Positions 53,742-63,032 of a stretch of DNA of 64,000 nt are shown one piece after another. The notes beneath the pieces are model-generated. The model made no database searches, had not been told where the DNA came from, and saw only the letters and a list, made by a program, of their open reading frames with translations. Positions within the stretch are counted from its first letter, which is position 1. Each line of letters opens with the position of its first letter. Position numbers and translations under genes: made by a program. The DNA comes from Endobugula sp047636495 (GTDB lineage Bacteria; Pseudomonadota; Gammaproteobacteria; Pseudomonadales; Cellvibrionaceae). The stretch spans positions 1 through 64,000 of the forward strand of contig JBLILH010000001.1 of the NCBI GenBank assembly GCA_047636495.1. The letters are read 5' to 3'.

Positions 53742-54933
53742 CTTTTTGATCAATTATAACGCAACTCACCACAGTGCCTCTAACGGGTTGAGGCATATTC
53801 GCATCTGCACCGTTGAATAAACAGAAGTAATTAAGTTGACTATAGTCTGTGGTGATTTTTTTCGTCAGTTTCGTCATTCGTTCCTGTGTAGTCCAGCCAT
53901 TTTTTTCCTCGTCTCCGAGGGTAGCAGGAAAACCGTATGAAATGACTCTACATTATCAAGTTTTCCTTTGTCGTCTTAGGGGTTGAGGCAACGTTTAAGC
54001 AAGTATCCCCCTTTTTGACTGCTGGGCACAATGGCTACGATGTTTACTACAAAGCAACCAATGTATCCGATTAACCAAGAAATAAGCGCTAATGACTCAC
54101 CTAAGCTGCAGATTGCCTCATCATTTTACCCAAAACAGACATAGGTTAATACCATTGTAGAGCGTATTTATGTATTCCCAAACGGCGAGCAAGAGCAATA
54201 CGTATTTGCTTCCATATTCCAACCTTTAGGTGCAGGCAGTGATGATAAAAACTATAGCCATGTATACCCATGTATAGTTGTTGCATATTGTAGGGTGGAA
54301 AATCAACGCTAGAATAGAAACGTTGACGCTGGGAAACGCTATCGTTCAATTGGAGCCCCGGCTTGGGTAACGATTGCACATCCCTATGTTGTTAATTGCC
54401 CTTTGGTCAGTGTTAACTGTAGGTTGATTGATTGTTGATGTGCGCCTATATTCATTAAATGATGATTGATATGAGAAACCTAAGAAACGCGATTTAATCG
54501 TCAGCCTTATTGATTGAGCTTATGTATAGATTTTCCTCGAATATAGTGCGCCAATCAATTCAACAGCAATCAACAGTAGGCAACGCATAAAAAGTCATCG
54601 CAATGTCAGTTAGGAAAAAGTATAAAAGTCATATCAAAGTATCAGTGACTCCACATAGCTGAAAAAATACGCTAATGTTTGCTTGTTTTTTCGCTATTTA
54701 TCCCACCATAGCTACCGTGCACTAGCCACTATTGCTATCTGCTGTTACAATTTCGCCCTTTTTTGACAATCAAGCACAATTAAACCGCTTAGTCTTATCC
54801 GAATCTAGCCCTATTTTCTGTAGTCATCACCCGTTATTCTCTCTTTTTGTGATCAAGAGATGTGGTGTTATTGTTAGAGAATGAGCGGCATTTAAGCGCG
54901 AAAAAGTGCTGGTATACTTAGAGATATAACACT
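53742..54933. other. 1.2-kb intergenic stretch, nothing recognised
   Basis: I read both strands and found no family-like protein. The longest frame, 77 codons on the minus strand (54146-54379), has no convincing start signal or motif. It may be a gene too decayed to identify. The purE promoter should lie in the last 150 bases. Confidence 0.4.
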
Positions 54934-55422
54934 ATGAGTGTGACTGTTAGCATTATTATGGGCTCCCGTTCTGACTGGCCCACTATGTCAGAAGCAGCGG
55001 GCGTATTAGATCAACTCGGTGTCGCGTATGAGACCAACGTTGTGTCGGCTCATCGCACGCCTGGGCGTTTGGTCGAGTTTGCGCAGGTTGCGCATACCCG
55101 CGGTATCAAAGTTATTATTGCGGGTGCGGGTGGGGCGGCGCATCTGCCTGGTATGGCTGCAGCGCTAACGCACCTTCCTGTCGTAGGAGTTCCGGTTTGT
55201 AGCAAACAGCTGAAAGGGATGGATAGCCTACTGTCGATTGTGCAGATGCCACGCGGTGTGGCCGTAGCAACGCAAGCTATTGGTGAGGCGGGCGCTTTTA
55301 ATGCAGGCCTTATGGCAGCACAAATGCTAGCGTTATCGGATGATGAGCTATCTGACCGAATAAAAGTGTGGCGTAAGGCGCAAACTGATAGCGTTCCTTG
55401 GTCAGTCACAGATGCTGATTAA
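54934..55422 (+). CDS. purE: N5-carboxyaminoimidazole ribonucleotide mutase
   Basis: Converts N5-CAIR to CAIR in purine synthesis. 162 residues, class I PurE length. Active-site blocks: IIMGSRSDWPTMSEAAGVLD, VSAHRTPGRLVEF (catalytic His) and AGAGGAAHLPGMAAALTHLP with VVGVPV. It is followed 91 bases later by purK, its partner in the two-step bacterial route. Confidence 0.97.
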   Translation: MSVTVSIIMGSRSDWPTMSEAAGVLDQLGVAYETNVVSAHRTPGRLVEFAQVAHTRGIKVIIAGAGGAAHLPGMAAALTHLPVVGVPVCSKQLKGMDSLLSIVQMPRGVAVATQAIGEAGAFNAGLMAAQMLALSDDELSDRIKVWRKAQTDSVPWSVTDAD

Positions 55423-55513
55423 TCTAGTTGGTTGTTAACCCGCTTTTTAATCTGACTCTTTTAGATGACTCTATTACACGACTCTATTACACGACTTTGT
55501 CGAGGATAAGACG

Positions 55514-56629
55514 ATGCATATTGCGATTTTTGGTTGTGGTCAGTTGGCTCAAATGACAGCTCAGGCTGGCATTGGCCTTGGCTATCAGTTTTCGTTTATA
55601 GCGGAACACAACGAGGATACTCGTTGTGTTGACGCCCTCGGTGATATCGTTATTTACAATAATGAGATGTCGGCAGAGCAATTATTTTTAGCGTTGGGCT
55701 CTCCCGATGTCATTACTGTTGAAAAGGAAATGGTCGATGCAGAATTGTTGGCTGCGCTAAAGGTCTTTGCTTGTGTTTGTCCTAACGAAAACGCTATTTA
55801 CCTATCGCAAAATCGTATTCGCGAAAAAAACTTCTTACGTCATAATGGTATTCCTACCGCATCTTTTGAGGTTATCGACACTCAAGCGCAGCTTGATAGT
55901 TTGCCTGAACGCTTAGGTTTTCCCATCTACATTAAAGCCGCAGAGTCGGGCTACGATGGCTACAATCAATGGCGTATTCAGACTGCCGCTGATCTGGCCC
56001 AGGTCATAGTAGACAGTAAGGTGCAATTAATCGCAGAAAAGCATGTTGATTACACGCGTGAAGTTTCAGTGATTGCTGCTCGTAATGTCAGTGGCGATAT
56101 TGCTTATTATCCGCTAATGGAAAACCGCCATGAAGACGGTGTGTTAATAGCGACCATGGCACCAGCACCCAATACTGATGTTATTCTGGAAGAAGGTGCC
56201 GTTGCTTATATGGAAACAGTGCTATCGACTCTCGATTATGTTGGCGTGTTAACGATGGAATGTTTTGATACTGCACAGGGCTTGGTCGTAAACGAGCTTG
56301 CCCCGCGCGTACATAATTCTGGTCATTGGACGATCGAGGGTTGTCGTACTAGCCAGTTTGAAAATCATTGCAGGGCAGTTGCTAATGCTGAACTCGGTTC
56401 AACAGAAGCGAATGGCATTGGAGGCATTGTTAATATGTTAAGTAAGCATGGGCAGGAAGGGGATTTTTCAGCGCCAGAGTTTTTCTACCATTCCTATGGC
56501 AAGCAAGAGCGTCCACGCAGAAAATTGGGGCATGTAGGTGTTCTCACTAGTGATTACCATTTGCTTAAGAAGCACTTAAATACTGCATTATCGACGTTGT
56601 ATGGTGATAAATACACGCCTTATTTGTAA
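55514..56629 (+). CDS. purK: N5-carboxyaminoimidazole ribonucleotide synthase
   Basis: ATP-dependent carboxylation of AIR with bicarbonate. 371 residues of the ATP-grasp family: IAIFGCGQLAQMTAQAGI starts the N-terminal domain, LSQNRIREKNFLRHNGIPTA and YIKAAESGYDGYNQW lie in the ATP-binding part, and NELAPRVHNSGHWTIEGCRT holds the Mg/substrate residues. GAGGATAAG precedes ATG 55514. A strong terminator follows. Confidence 0.96.
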   Translation: MHIAIFGCGQLAQMTAQAGIGLGYQFSFIAEHNEDTRCVDALGDIVIYNNEMSAEQLFLALGSPDVITVEKEMVDAELLAALKVFACVCPNENAIYLSQNRIREKNFLRHNGIPTASFEVIDTQAQLDSLPERLGFPIYIKAAESGYDGYNQWRIQTAADLAQVIVDSKVQLIAEKHVDYTREVSVIAARNVSGDIAYYPLMENRHEDGVLIATMAPAPNTDVILEEGAVAYMETVLSTLDYVGVLTMECFDTAQGLVVNELAPRVHNSGHWTIEGCRTSQFENHCRAVANAELGSTEANGIGGIVNMLSKHGQEGDFSAPEFFYHSYGKQERPRRKLGHVGVLTSDYHLLKKHLNTALSTLYGDKYTPYL

Positions 56630-56644
56630 GTTAGTCTTACCAAT

Positions 56645-56680
56645 AAGGCCGCGATAACAATGATTGTTGCGGCCTTTTTT
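56645..56680. terminator. Rho-independent terminator of purE-purK
   Basis: AAGGCCGC (56645-56652) pairs with GCGGCCTT (56669-56676), with an inner AACAAT/ATTGTT stem and a 3-base bulge, followed by a run of six T. It lies 15 bases after the purK stop and also faces the convergent AsmA gene. Confidence 0.9.
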
Positions 56681-56698
56681 GATGCTCGGAAAAAGTAG

Positions 56699-58954
56699 TT
56701 AAAATAGCTTATCAAATAGCTTTTTCCCTGACTCTTTTAGTTTTTGTTGTGCCTTATTTTTGAGTTCTTGTTTCTTCTTATCCGCTTGTATCTTGAGTTC
56801 AGCTTTCTCTTCTTCAGCCTTATCTTTTAATGCCGCTTTTTTCGCATCGAGCTGCTTGCCTAAGTTTGCTTGGAGTAGTGCTGTGGTATCTATCGTATAT
56901 TTTGGCGAAGAAAGCGGGCCGGTAAAGCGAACAGGGATAGTAAAGCCTTTTAAGTCACTTAGGTCTTCTCCGCCTTGGCCTTGATTAGTGTTGACAACAA
57001 TAATCGACGTAAGATAGTTGAGGGTCTGCGCGGCGGTATTAACCGATCCTTGGCCATTAATGCGGAATACAGGGGCTTTCATTGATAAGTCATTGTTGGT
57101 GATAATGTCATTGTCAATAAGCAGTGTAGCCGTCATTTCAGCAAAGCGAGTAGCATCTTTACTTGCAGTTGTATTGCGAGCAATGTTTTTTCCGCGTATC
57201 TTATCGATGGTTTTTTGAGCGTCGTCCAACACTTTTTTAATGTTAACACCTTCTATGGCGCCATCTTTAGCCAATAAAGTGACTATGCCTTTGCTTAGTG
57301 GCTTACCTGATTTTTCGCTCACCGTTATATTGGTGTTAATGGTGGCGATACCGGAGAGCTGATCTGTAACCTCAGCATCTGTTAGCAGCGGCTGTAAATT
57401 TACGTCCGTTAAGGTGTTTTTAATGAATAGTGTCGGTGTATTGCCTCTCTGTAAGATAGTGCTCCCGGCCAGTTTGCCTCCATACAGGTTGATGGTGGGT
57501 GTAATGGTGACCGTGCTATTAGTGGACGTTACTTTAATGATGTTATCGGTTAGCACAACCTTGTTCGCAATGATTTTATCTGCCTTAAATATCCCGTTAG
57601 CATAGATGTCTTTAAGCAAAATAATGGGCGCGGCTAATGCGTCGGTTGCAGTCGGCGGCTTACTTTGTTGTTGGTCCTTATTTGTATCGTCAGGCACAGG
57701 TAGGTAGTCATCAACAATAATGCTGTTGAGTGACAAGTCAAAACGATATTTTGGTTGGGAAAAATTAACGATGGCGGCATCGCCTTGCAGCGTGGTAGCG
57801 TCAATGTTGATAACTGCTTCTTGCAGTGATGCGCCATTGGCAGTGGCGTTAAATTGAGTTGAAAAAGAGACTGCTGTTAGTGAAGAGTTCTTAGTCGGTG
57901 TGTAAACAACCCCAAGCTGCGACAGTAATTGTTGAAGGTTGATTGTGTTCGACTCTATCTGTCCAATGGCCATGGGTAGAGTGTTCCAGTCTTTAATGTC
58001 GACACTGCCAGATAACGTGGCATCGTAGCTACTGACAGTAAAGTTAGGGATGCGTGCATGTACTTGACTACGTTCTACGGTAATAGCAGGAATTTTTACG
58101 CTAAGTGGGTGTTTTTCCGCTGTCGCGTTGACGGTGATATCTTTAAGCTCACTCAGTCCTCGGGCGTGCTGATAAGTGAGCGAGTCTATAGCGATATCTA
58201 TAATATTATTGGCTTGTGTCACCGAGACACGGAAATCATTAACGATGATGTCCAGCGTATCTTTGTTAGCTTGTAATTCGCTGTCCAGTGTCAAAGTGAC
58301 TGGCTGAATGGTATTTCCTGCAAGCTCGCCTGATAGAGTGAGCGGTGCGATGGCTTCTAGTATATTGCCGCTTTGGATGTTCAGTCGAGTAAGTTCATAA
58401 CGTGTATTGGTTTGTTTATTGTCAACAATGACTTGCCCATCACTAATGTTTACTCCAGCAATGGTTAGCGCTGCAATTGACGTTGCGTTATGGGCGGGTG
58501 CAGTGGTTTCGGTAGGTGCTGTGGAGCTGGAGGCAGGTGACGCGTGTAAACCCGATAAGCTATTTTGTCCTTTGGCATTCACTATGTATTCGATGCGAGG
58601 TTGCTTTAATATCAACGTGTCAATTTCAACTTTACGACTAAAAAGTGGTGCGAGTTTAATTTTGATATCGACTGCTTCTACATCAACAAAAACACCGGCA
58701 GTAGGCACTGATTGTTGGATGACGGCAGGTTGTTTTAATACAATTTTACCTGTGCTTACACCAAGCCATGGGAATACCGAAAGTGAGAGATTTCCATCGA
58801 TGACGGCTTCTAGGCCGGTATTTTTTTTAATGGCACCGGCTATTTGCCCTCTGTAGTCATTGGGATTGATAAATTGCGGAAGCAATATGACTGCCGCCAC
58901 GAGCAACATGATAATCAATGTGACAATGCTAAGGGCGATTTTGATTAGTTTCAT
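56699..58954 (-). CDS. AsmA-family protein
   Basis: 751 residues. One N-terminal membrane anchor (LSIVTLIIMLLVAAVILLP), then the AsmA start (FINPNDYRGQIAGAIKKNTG; GLEAVIDGNLSLSVFPWLGV), long beta-rich repeats and the conserved C-terminal AsmA block (KGIVTLLAKDGAIEGVNIKK; RFAEMTATLLIDNDII). The last 60 residues are Lys/Glu-rich and probably a coiled coil (KAEEEKAELKIQADKKKQEL). AsmA proteins are periplasmic bridges related to lipid or outer-membrane homeostasis. A Ser/Thr/Ala-rich linker near 140-160 is variable in the family. Confidence 0.93.
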   Translation of the reverse strand: MKLIKIALSIVTLIIMLLVAAVILLPQFINPNDYRGQIAGAIKKNTGLEAVIDGNLSLSVFPWLGVSTGKIVLKQPAVIQQSVPTAGVFVDVEAVDIKIKLAPLFSRKVEIDTLILKQPRIEYIVNAKGQNSLSGLHASPASSSTAPTETTAPAHNATSIAALTIAGVNISDGQVIVDNKQTNTRYELTRLNIQSGNILEAIAPLTLSGELAGNTIQPVTLTLDSELQANKDTLDIIVNDFRVSVTQANNIIDIAIDSLTYQHARGLSELKDITVNATAEKHPLSVKIPAITVERSQVHARIPNFTVSSYDATLSGSVDIKDWNTLPMAIGQIESNTINLQQLLSQLGVVYTPTKNSSLTAVSFSTQFNATANGASLQEAVINIDATTLQGDAAIVNFSQPKYRFDLSLNSIIVDDYLPVPDDTNKDQQQSKPPTATDALAAPIILLKDIYANGIFKADKIIANKVVLTDNIIKVTSTNSTVTITPTINLYGGKLAGSTILQRGNTPTLFIKNTLTDVNLQPLLTDAEVTDQLSGIATINTNITVSEKSGKPLSKGIVTLLAKDGAIEGVNIKKVLDDAQKTIDKIRGKNIARNTTASKDATRFAEMTATLLIDNDIITNNDLSMKAPVFRINGQGSVNTAAQTLNYLTSIIVVNTNQGQGGEDLSDLKGFTIPVRFTGPLSSPKYTIDTTALLQANLGKQLDAKKAALKDKAEEEKAELKIQADKKKQELKNKAQQKLKESGKKLFDKLF

Positions 58955-58992
58955 AATGTTCTCTAGGTAATAGTTTTTTGTGTGGGCTTAGC

Positions 58993-59117
58993 AGCCTGTG
59001 GAGCTTAGGAAGAGCCTACAGCGGCAGCAAGAAATTGGTGTAATGTCCTCAAATGATCGAAAAAATCATCTGCGATTTGTGGCTGGCCCGCTTCGAGCCC
59101 CTAAATCCGATAGGCTC
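58993..59117. mobile_element. Dispersed repeat, family 3, copy c (short)
   Basis: It starts AGCCTGTGGAGCTTAGGAAG and ends, inverted, AGCCTATCGGATTTAGGGGC; CAAATGATCGAAAAAATCAT in the middle matches copy b. The central third is missing. A degraded end of family 2 (inverse of CTAGTACCTAGCCAT) may lie at about 59168-59182. Confidence 0.7.
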
Positions 59118-59365
59118 CCGCGCAATCAAATATCTATAGTGCCAGTGATCGCCACATTTCTGGAAAATATGGCTAGGTACTAGTGAGCTTTTATCGTTAT
59201 ATCACCATTCATCCCTATGATACACGCTATGATACACAACCGTATTGTAGATCAATTCGTAGATTGCTTCACCCGTGGGCAATGAACACGTATAATCCCC
59301 ACCTAAATCCGTTCTGCCGGTCTAATATTAATGGCTAGAACCCTTATGTACAATCGGAGAAGCTC

Positions 59366-59959
59366 ATGAGCGCCCGCACCGCCAGTGTCCGTCGTGATAC
59401 CTTGGAAACGAAAATTAATGTTGACCTCAATCTAGATGGTACGGGTAAGGCCGCCTTTGCAACAGGTGTGCCATTTCTAGAGCACATGATGGATCAAATT
59501 GCTCGTCACGGCTTGATTGACTTGGATATTACCTGCGAAGGCGACATCCATATTGATGACCACCATAGCGTTGAAGATATCGGCATTACTATTGGTCAAG
59601 CCGTTGCAAAAGCAGTGGGCGATAAAAGAGGTATCCGTCGTTACGGCCATGCTTACGTTCCTTTGGATGAAGCGTTATCGCGCGTTGTGATCGACTTCTC
59701 CGGTCGACCCGCATTGCTCATGAATATCCCTTTTACGCAAAAGCGAGTCGGGCACTTTGACACTGAGCTATTTTGGGAGTTCTTCCAGGGCTTCGTTAAT
59801 CACGCACAAGTGACTTTACATATAGATTGTATCAAAGGTCAAAACGCTCACCACCAAATTGAAACTGTCTTCAAAGCCTTTGGTCGTGCGCTGCGCATGG
59901 CGCTAGAACATGACCCGCGTATGGCCGGTGTTATGCCGTCTACCAAAGGTACACTGTAA
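59366..59959 (+). CDS. hisB: Imidazoleglycerol-phosphate dehydratase
   Basis: Histidine synthesis step 7. 197 residues: the monofunctional HisB, not the enterobacterial fusion with histidinol-phosphatase. Manganese-binding His clusters: FLEHMMDQIARHG, DDHHSVEDIGITIG and GQNAHHQIETVFKAFGRAL. First gene of hisB-hisH-hisA. Confidence 0.97.
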   Translation: MSARTASVRRDTLETKINVDLNLDGTGKAAFATGVPFLEHMMDQIARHGLIDLDITCEGDIHIDDHHSVEDIGITIGQAVAKAVGDKRGIRRYGHAYVPLDEALSRVVIDFSGRPALLMNIPFTQKRVGHFDTELFWEFFQGFVNHAQVTLHIDCIKGQNAHHQIETVFKAFGRALRMALEHDPRMAGVMPSTKGTL

Positions 59960-60071
59960 CAATAAGGTACGCTTAAGCAAGCTAAGGGCTATTTAGGTGT
60001 AATGTAAAGGGCAATAGCGGTTGCCTGTTCTCGCCCATAGCGTGTCGATTATATTTATAGGTTATACATTC

Positions 60072-60722
60072 ATGACAACATCTATTGCCATTATTGATTA
60101 CGGGATGGGTAACTTACACTCAGTAGCCAGCGCATTTGCTCACGTGTCACCACAGAGCCATGTTATGGTCACCGCAGACCCCGAAGTGATAGGTAATGCA
60201 GACAGGGTGTTGTTCCCTGGTGTAGGCGCTATAGGCGACTGCATGTCCGAGATTCGCCGTTTAGGTCTAGATACTCTCGTTCCTCGATTGATCGCAGAGG
60301 GCAAGCCTATGTTGGCGATTTGTGTGGGTATGCAAGCATTGATGCACGCTAGCGAAGAGAGCGGCGGTGTCGATTGTATTAACGTGTTACCTGGGGAAGT
60401 AAAATTTTTTACCGAAAACGTGGTTGATTCCCATGGCCAAAAATTAAAAGTCCCACATATGGGTTGGAATAACGTACAGCAAGCAATAGAACATCCTTTG
60501 TGGCGGGGTATTGAAGATAATAGTCGCTTTTATTTTGTACATAGTTACTTTGTCCAAGCAGAAAAACAATCGCAAGTTGCGGGTACGTGTGATTATCAAC
60601 AGTCGTTTGCCGCTGCGTTAGCACAAGATAATTTGTTTGCTACCCAATTCCATCCTGAAAAAAGCGATACTGTGGGTTTGCAGCTGCTCAAAAACTTTGT
60701 CATTTGGAATGGTTCTTTGTAA
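60072..60722 (+). CDS. hisH: Imidazole glycerol phosphate synthase, glutaminase subunit
   Basis: Releases ammonia from glutamine for the HisF cyclase. 216 residues from ATG 60072, where the family start SIAIIDYGMGNLHSVASAF begins. Catalytic Cys in MLAICVGMQAL, His and Glu in FATQFHPEKSDTVGLQLLKN. Its obligate partner HisF is not encoded in this window. Confidence 0.96.
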   Translation: MTTSIAIIDYGMGNLHSVASAFAHVSPQSHVMVTADPEVIGNADRVLFPGVGAIGDCMSEIRRLGLDTLVPRLIAEGKPMLAICVGMQALMHASEESGGVDCINVLPGEVKFFTENVVDSHGQKLKVPHMGWNNVQQAIEHPLWRGIEDNSRFYFVHSYFVQAEKQSQVAGTCDYQQSFAAALAQDNLFATQFHPEKSDTVGLQLLKNFVIWNGSL

Positions 60723-60784
60723 TAGCGCTCAGTGACAAGCCGAGTTCTGTAGCATAAATATGAAACTTCGCTATTGTGATACTT

Positions 60785-60820
60785 TTCGCGACGAGCTATA
60801 GATGGCTGGGTATTAACGCG
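60785..60820. repeat. End fragment of a family 2 repeat
   Basis: CGCGACGAGCTATAGATGG followed by CTGGGTATTAACGCG matches the right end of the family 2 element at 48045 (CGCGACGAGCCATTGATGG, then ATGGACATTAATTAG). The left part is missing or too diverged. It lies between hisH and hisA. Confidence 0.6.
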
Positions 60821-60936
60821 TAAGCAAAGATTGGTTATTTTGGTGAAAGCCAGAATAGACACTGTTTTATCCTCAGCCGTCGCTTGATATTACGGGGGCC
60901 AACACTTATTATCGGCACCACACTGGAATGAATGTT

Positions 60937-61665
60937 ATGTTAATTATCCCTGCTATTGATTTAAAAGATGGGCAATGTGTCCGTCTTCGCCAAGGATCTA
61001 TGGATGACTCCACTGTATTTGGCAGCAATCCTGTTGATTTCGCTAAACAGTGGGTTGATCAAGGTTGCCGTCGTTTACACTTAGTTGACTTAAACGGCGC
61101 TTTTGCGGGTGAGCCAGTGAATGGAGATGTTGTCACCGAGATTGCTCAAGCTTTCCCGACTCTGCCCATTCAAATTGGCGGCGGCATTCGCAGTGGTGAA
61201 ATTATTGAAAAATACTTACAAGCGGGTGTTAGCTTCGTAATTATTGGTACAAAAGCGGTAAAAGAACCCGAATTTGTGACCGAAATGTGCAAGCAGTTCC
61301 CTGGACATATTATTGTCGGTCTAGACGCCAAGAACGGCTTAGTTGCCACCGATGGTTGGGCTGAGGTGTCAGATATCAAAGCGACCGATTTAGCTAAGCG
61401 ATTCGAAGTTGATGGTGTAGAATCTATCGTCTACACTGATATTGCACGAGATGGTATGATGCAAGGCGTGAATGTAGAAGCAACAGTAGCGATGGCGCAA
61501 GCTTCTAGCATTCCTGTCATAGCATCAGGTGGCATTACCAATATTGATGATATTAAAGCGTTAAAAGCACAAGCGCACCACGGTATTTTCGGCGCAATAA
61601 CCGGCCGCGCGATTTACGAAGGCAGGTTGAATGTTAGAGAAGCGCAAGAATATTGCGATAAATAG
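60937..61665 (+). CDS. hisA: ProFAR isomerase
   Basis: Histidine synthesis step 4, a TIM-barrel isomerase. 242 residues from ATG 60937, which gives the typical start MLIIPAIDLKDGQCVRLRQG with the catalytic Asp; an ATG three codons earlier (60928) is possible. The second catalytic Asp is in YTDIARDGMMQGVN. PIQIGGGIRSGEIIEKYLQA and GLDAKNGLVATDGW are barrel blocks. In most relatives hisF follows; here a cold-shock gene does. Confidence 0.96.
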   Translation: MLIIPAIDLKDGQCVRLRQGSMDDSTVFGSNPVDFAKQWVDQGCRRLHLVDLNGAFAGEPVNGDVVTEIAQAFPTLPIQIGGGIRSGEIIEKYLQAGVSFVIIGTKAVKEPEFVTEMCKQFPGHIIVGLDAKNGLVATDGWAEVSDIKATDLAKRFEVDGVESIVYTDIARDGMMQGVNVEATVAMAQASSIPVIASGGITNIDDIKALKAQAHHGIFGAITGRAIYEGRLNVREAQEYCDK

Positions 61666-61718
61666 CTGGTTTTTTGGCATGTCAAATATAATTATGTTAT
61701 TTTATACACCACACCATA

Positions 61719-61746
61719 TTATATCGGACTGGTGAATTCGATATAA
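61719..61746. promoter_or_regulatory. 8-bp inverted repeat in the cold-shock gene leader
   Basis: TTATATCG (61719-61726) is inverted at 61739-61746, 36 bases before the cold-shock start. In a 5' leader this might form a temperature-sensitive stem, as leaders of csp genes often do. Weak evidence. Confidence 0.4.
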
Positions 61747-61781
61747 TTTTCATATTTCACCAACAATCATGAGTAAATAAA

Positions 61782-61988
61782 ATGAGTAAAGGTACAGTTA
61801 AGTGGTTCAACGCCGATAAAGGCTTCGGTTTCATCACTCCAGAAGATGGCAGCAAAGATTTGTTTGTTCACCATTCAGAAATTCAAGCAGGCGGCGGTTA
61901 CGCAACATTGAATGACGGCCAAGCGGTTGAATTTGAAGTTGGCCAAGGCCAAAAAGGCCCTTGTGCAAACAAAGTAGTCGCTATCTAA
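61782..61988 (+). CDS. Cold-shock protein (CspA family)
   Basis: A 68-residue single cold-shock domain. RNA-binding motif RNP1 is KGFGFI and RNP2 is DLFVHH; the start is MSKGTVKWFNADKGFGF. Binds single-stranded RNA/DNA as a chaperone. It lies in the position where hisF would be expected. A 14-bp duplication covers the stop codon. Confidence 0.96.
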   Translation: MSKGTVKWFNADKGFGFITPEDGSKDLFVHHSEIQAGGGYATLNDGQAVEFEVGQGQKGPCANKVVAI

Positions 61989-62002
61989 TAGTCGCTATCT
62001 AA
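61975..62002. repeat. Exact 14-bp tandem duplication over the csp stop codon
   Basis: TAGTCGCTATCTAA occurs at 61975-61988 and again at 61989-62002. The first copy encodes the last residues and stop of the cold-shock protein; the second lies just after. It looks like a recent slippage event without effect on the protein. Confidence 0.9.
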
Positions 62003-62075
62003 TTTGTAGCACATGACAATCAATACAAGGAAGAGCCTGCAGTATCTTGGCGATACTTACTTTGATTGTTGCTCT

Positions 62076-62110
62076 TACGCTTAGTCTTTGTTCATCAGGG
62101 GCTAAGCGTA
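62076..62110. terminator. Candidate terminator of the cold-shock gene
   Basis: TACGCTTAG (62076-62084) is perfectly inverted at 62102-62110 with a 17-base loop, followed by GTTGTTTC. Loop length makes it moderate at best. Confidence 0.5.
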
Positions 62111-62313
62111 GTTGTTTCTAATTTTCGTACCTTGTCCATAAACTTCTGATCATCCTAGTCCCGCCATGAGCCATGATCTGCTCGCGCCAGCCCTTGCCCT
62201 AGCATGCAAATAAAAGCCATAAGGTATTAATATAATAGCCTTATCATGAGTAATGCAACTCTGATCGTGGAATTTCTATGTGCACTAAAAAGCCTATAAT
62301 CTGTTGTTTAACA

Positions 62314-62706
62314 TTAACCACGTTGTTGACCAATGTGCGCCAGTACTTGATCGCCTAGCTGTTGATATAAGCCAAAATACTCCAATCGATTGAAAAAACA
62401 TAGAGGATATTGTTCTTGTAGCTGCGTAATCTGTCGAGGGATATCTTTAGTCACATGATTCCCCTGATTAAAAAATAGAGGGTATATATCAAATTGCGTG
62501 TGTCCCTCTGCGACAGCTTCTGCAATGGCGTCAAAAAGTGTCGGGGTAGTCAATTCAAGAAAGCATGGTGTGACAGCAATAAAGCCATGATCTTGTTGAG
62601 CAATAGTTTGTGTGAGTTGGAGGAATTCATGGTTAGCCTCAGGCTTACGACTGCCATGAGCCATAATGATCAACACGGTATTTCCTCTAGGATTACTAGG
62701 CGTCAT
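62314..62706 (-). CDS. CbiX/SirB-like chelatase domain protein
   Basis: About 130 residues from ATG 62706 (GTG 62712 two codons earlier). The single-domain CbiX fold shows as VLIIMAHGSRKPEANHEFLQ (metal-binding His) and YPLFFNQGNHVTKDIPRQI (second His). Small CbiX proteins insert cobalt or iron/nickel into sirohydrochlorin; with no cobalamin genes near, sirohaem-related use is plausible. It overlaps the CPXCG gene by about 11 bases, so the two are coupled. Confidence 0.88.
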   Translation of the reverse strand: MTPSNPRGNTVLIIMAHGSRKPEANHEFLQLTQTIAQQDHGFIAVTPCFLELTTPTLFDAIAEAVAEGHTQFDIYPLFFNQGNHVTKDIPRQITQLQEQYPLCFFNRLEYFGLYQQLGDQVLAHIGQQRG

Positions 62707-62881
62707 CTTCACTTCTTACCTCGATATAAGCGTCACCATTTGCGACGGTAGCATTAACTACGATGGGTCGGCAGCAGACAAAGCAGTCTTCAATATATTC
62801 TTGCTGTGCTTCCGACAAGTCGATAATCATTTCTATTGTTTCGCCACAATAAGGGCAGGAGCATTTTTTTGTACTTAGCAT
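62696..62881 (-). CDS. CPXCG cysteine-rich small protein
   Basis: 61 residues from ATG 62881. CSCPYCGETIEMIIDLSEAQ, then EYIEDCFVCCRPIVVNA, the pattern of the CPXCG family of small, probably zinc-binding proteins of unknown role. It is upstream of, and overlaps, the CbiX-like gene and diverges from hemH. Confidence 0.92.
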   Translation of the reverse strand: MLSTKKCSCPYCGETIEMIIDLSEAQQEYIEDCFVCCRPIVVNATVANGDAYIEVRSEDDA

Positions 62882-63032
62882 GAACAATTATTCTCAGTTT
62901 GCGTACAATCATTATATAAAATTTTACGGCAGAATATTGGTCTGAGACCTATCTAAATCGATACCTGAATCCACAATAGGGTTGAACTTTTTTCTGTTTA
63001 TCTAATTATCGTACTTATTGAGTCATTATAAA

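Noticed and set aside
54146..54379. 77-codon minus-strand frame in the 1.2-kb gap before purE
   Set aside because: No family resemblance, no good start signal, and repetitive composition around it.
58407..58856. 149-codon plus-strand frame
   Set aside because: Antisense shadow of the AsmA gene.
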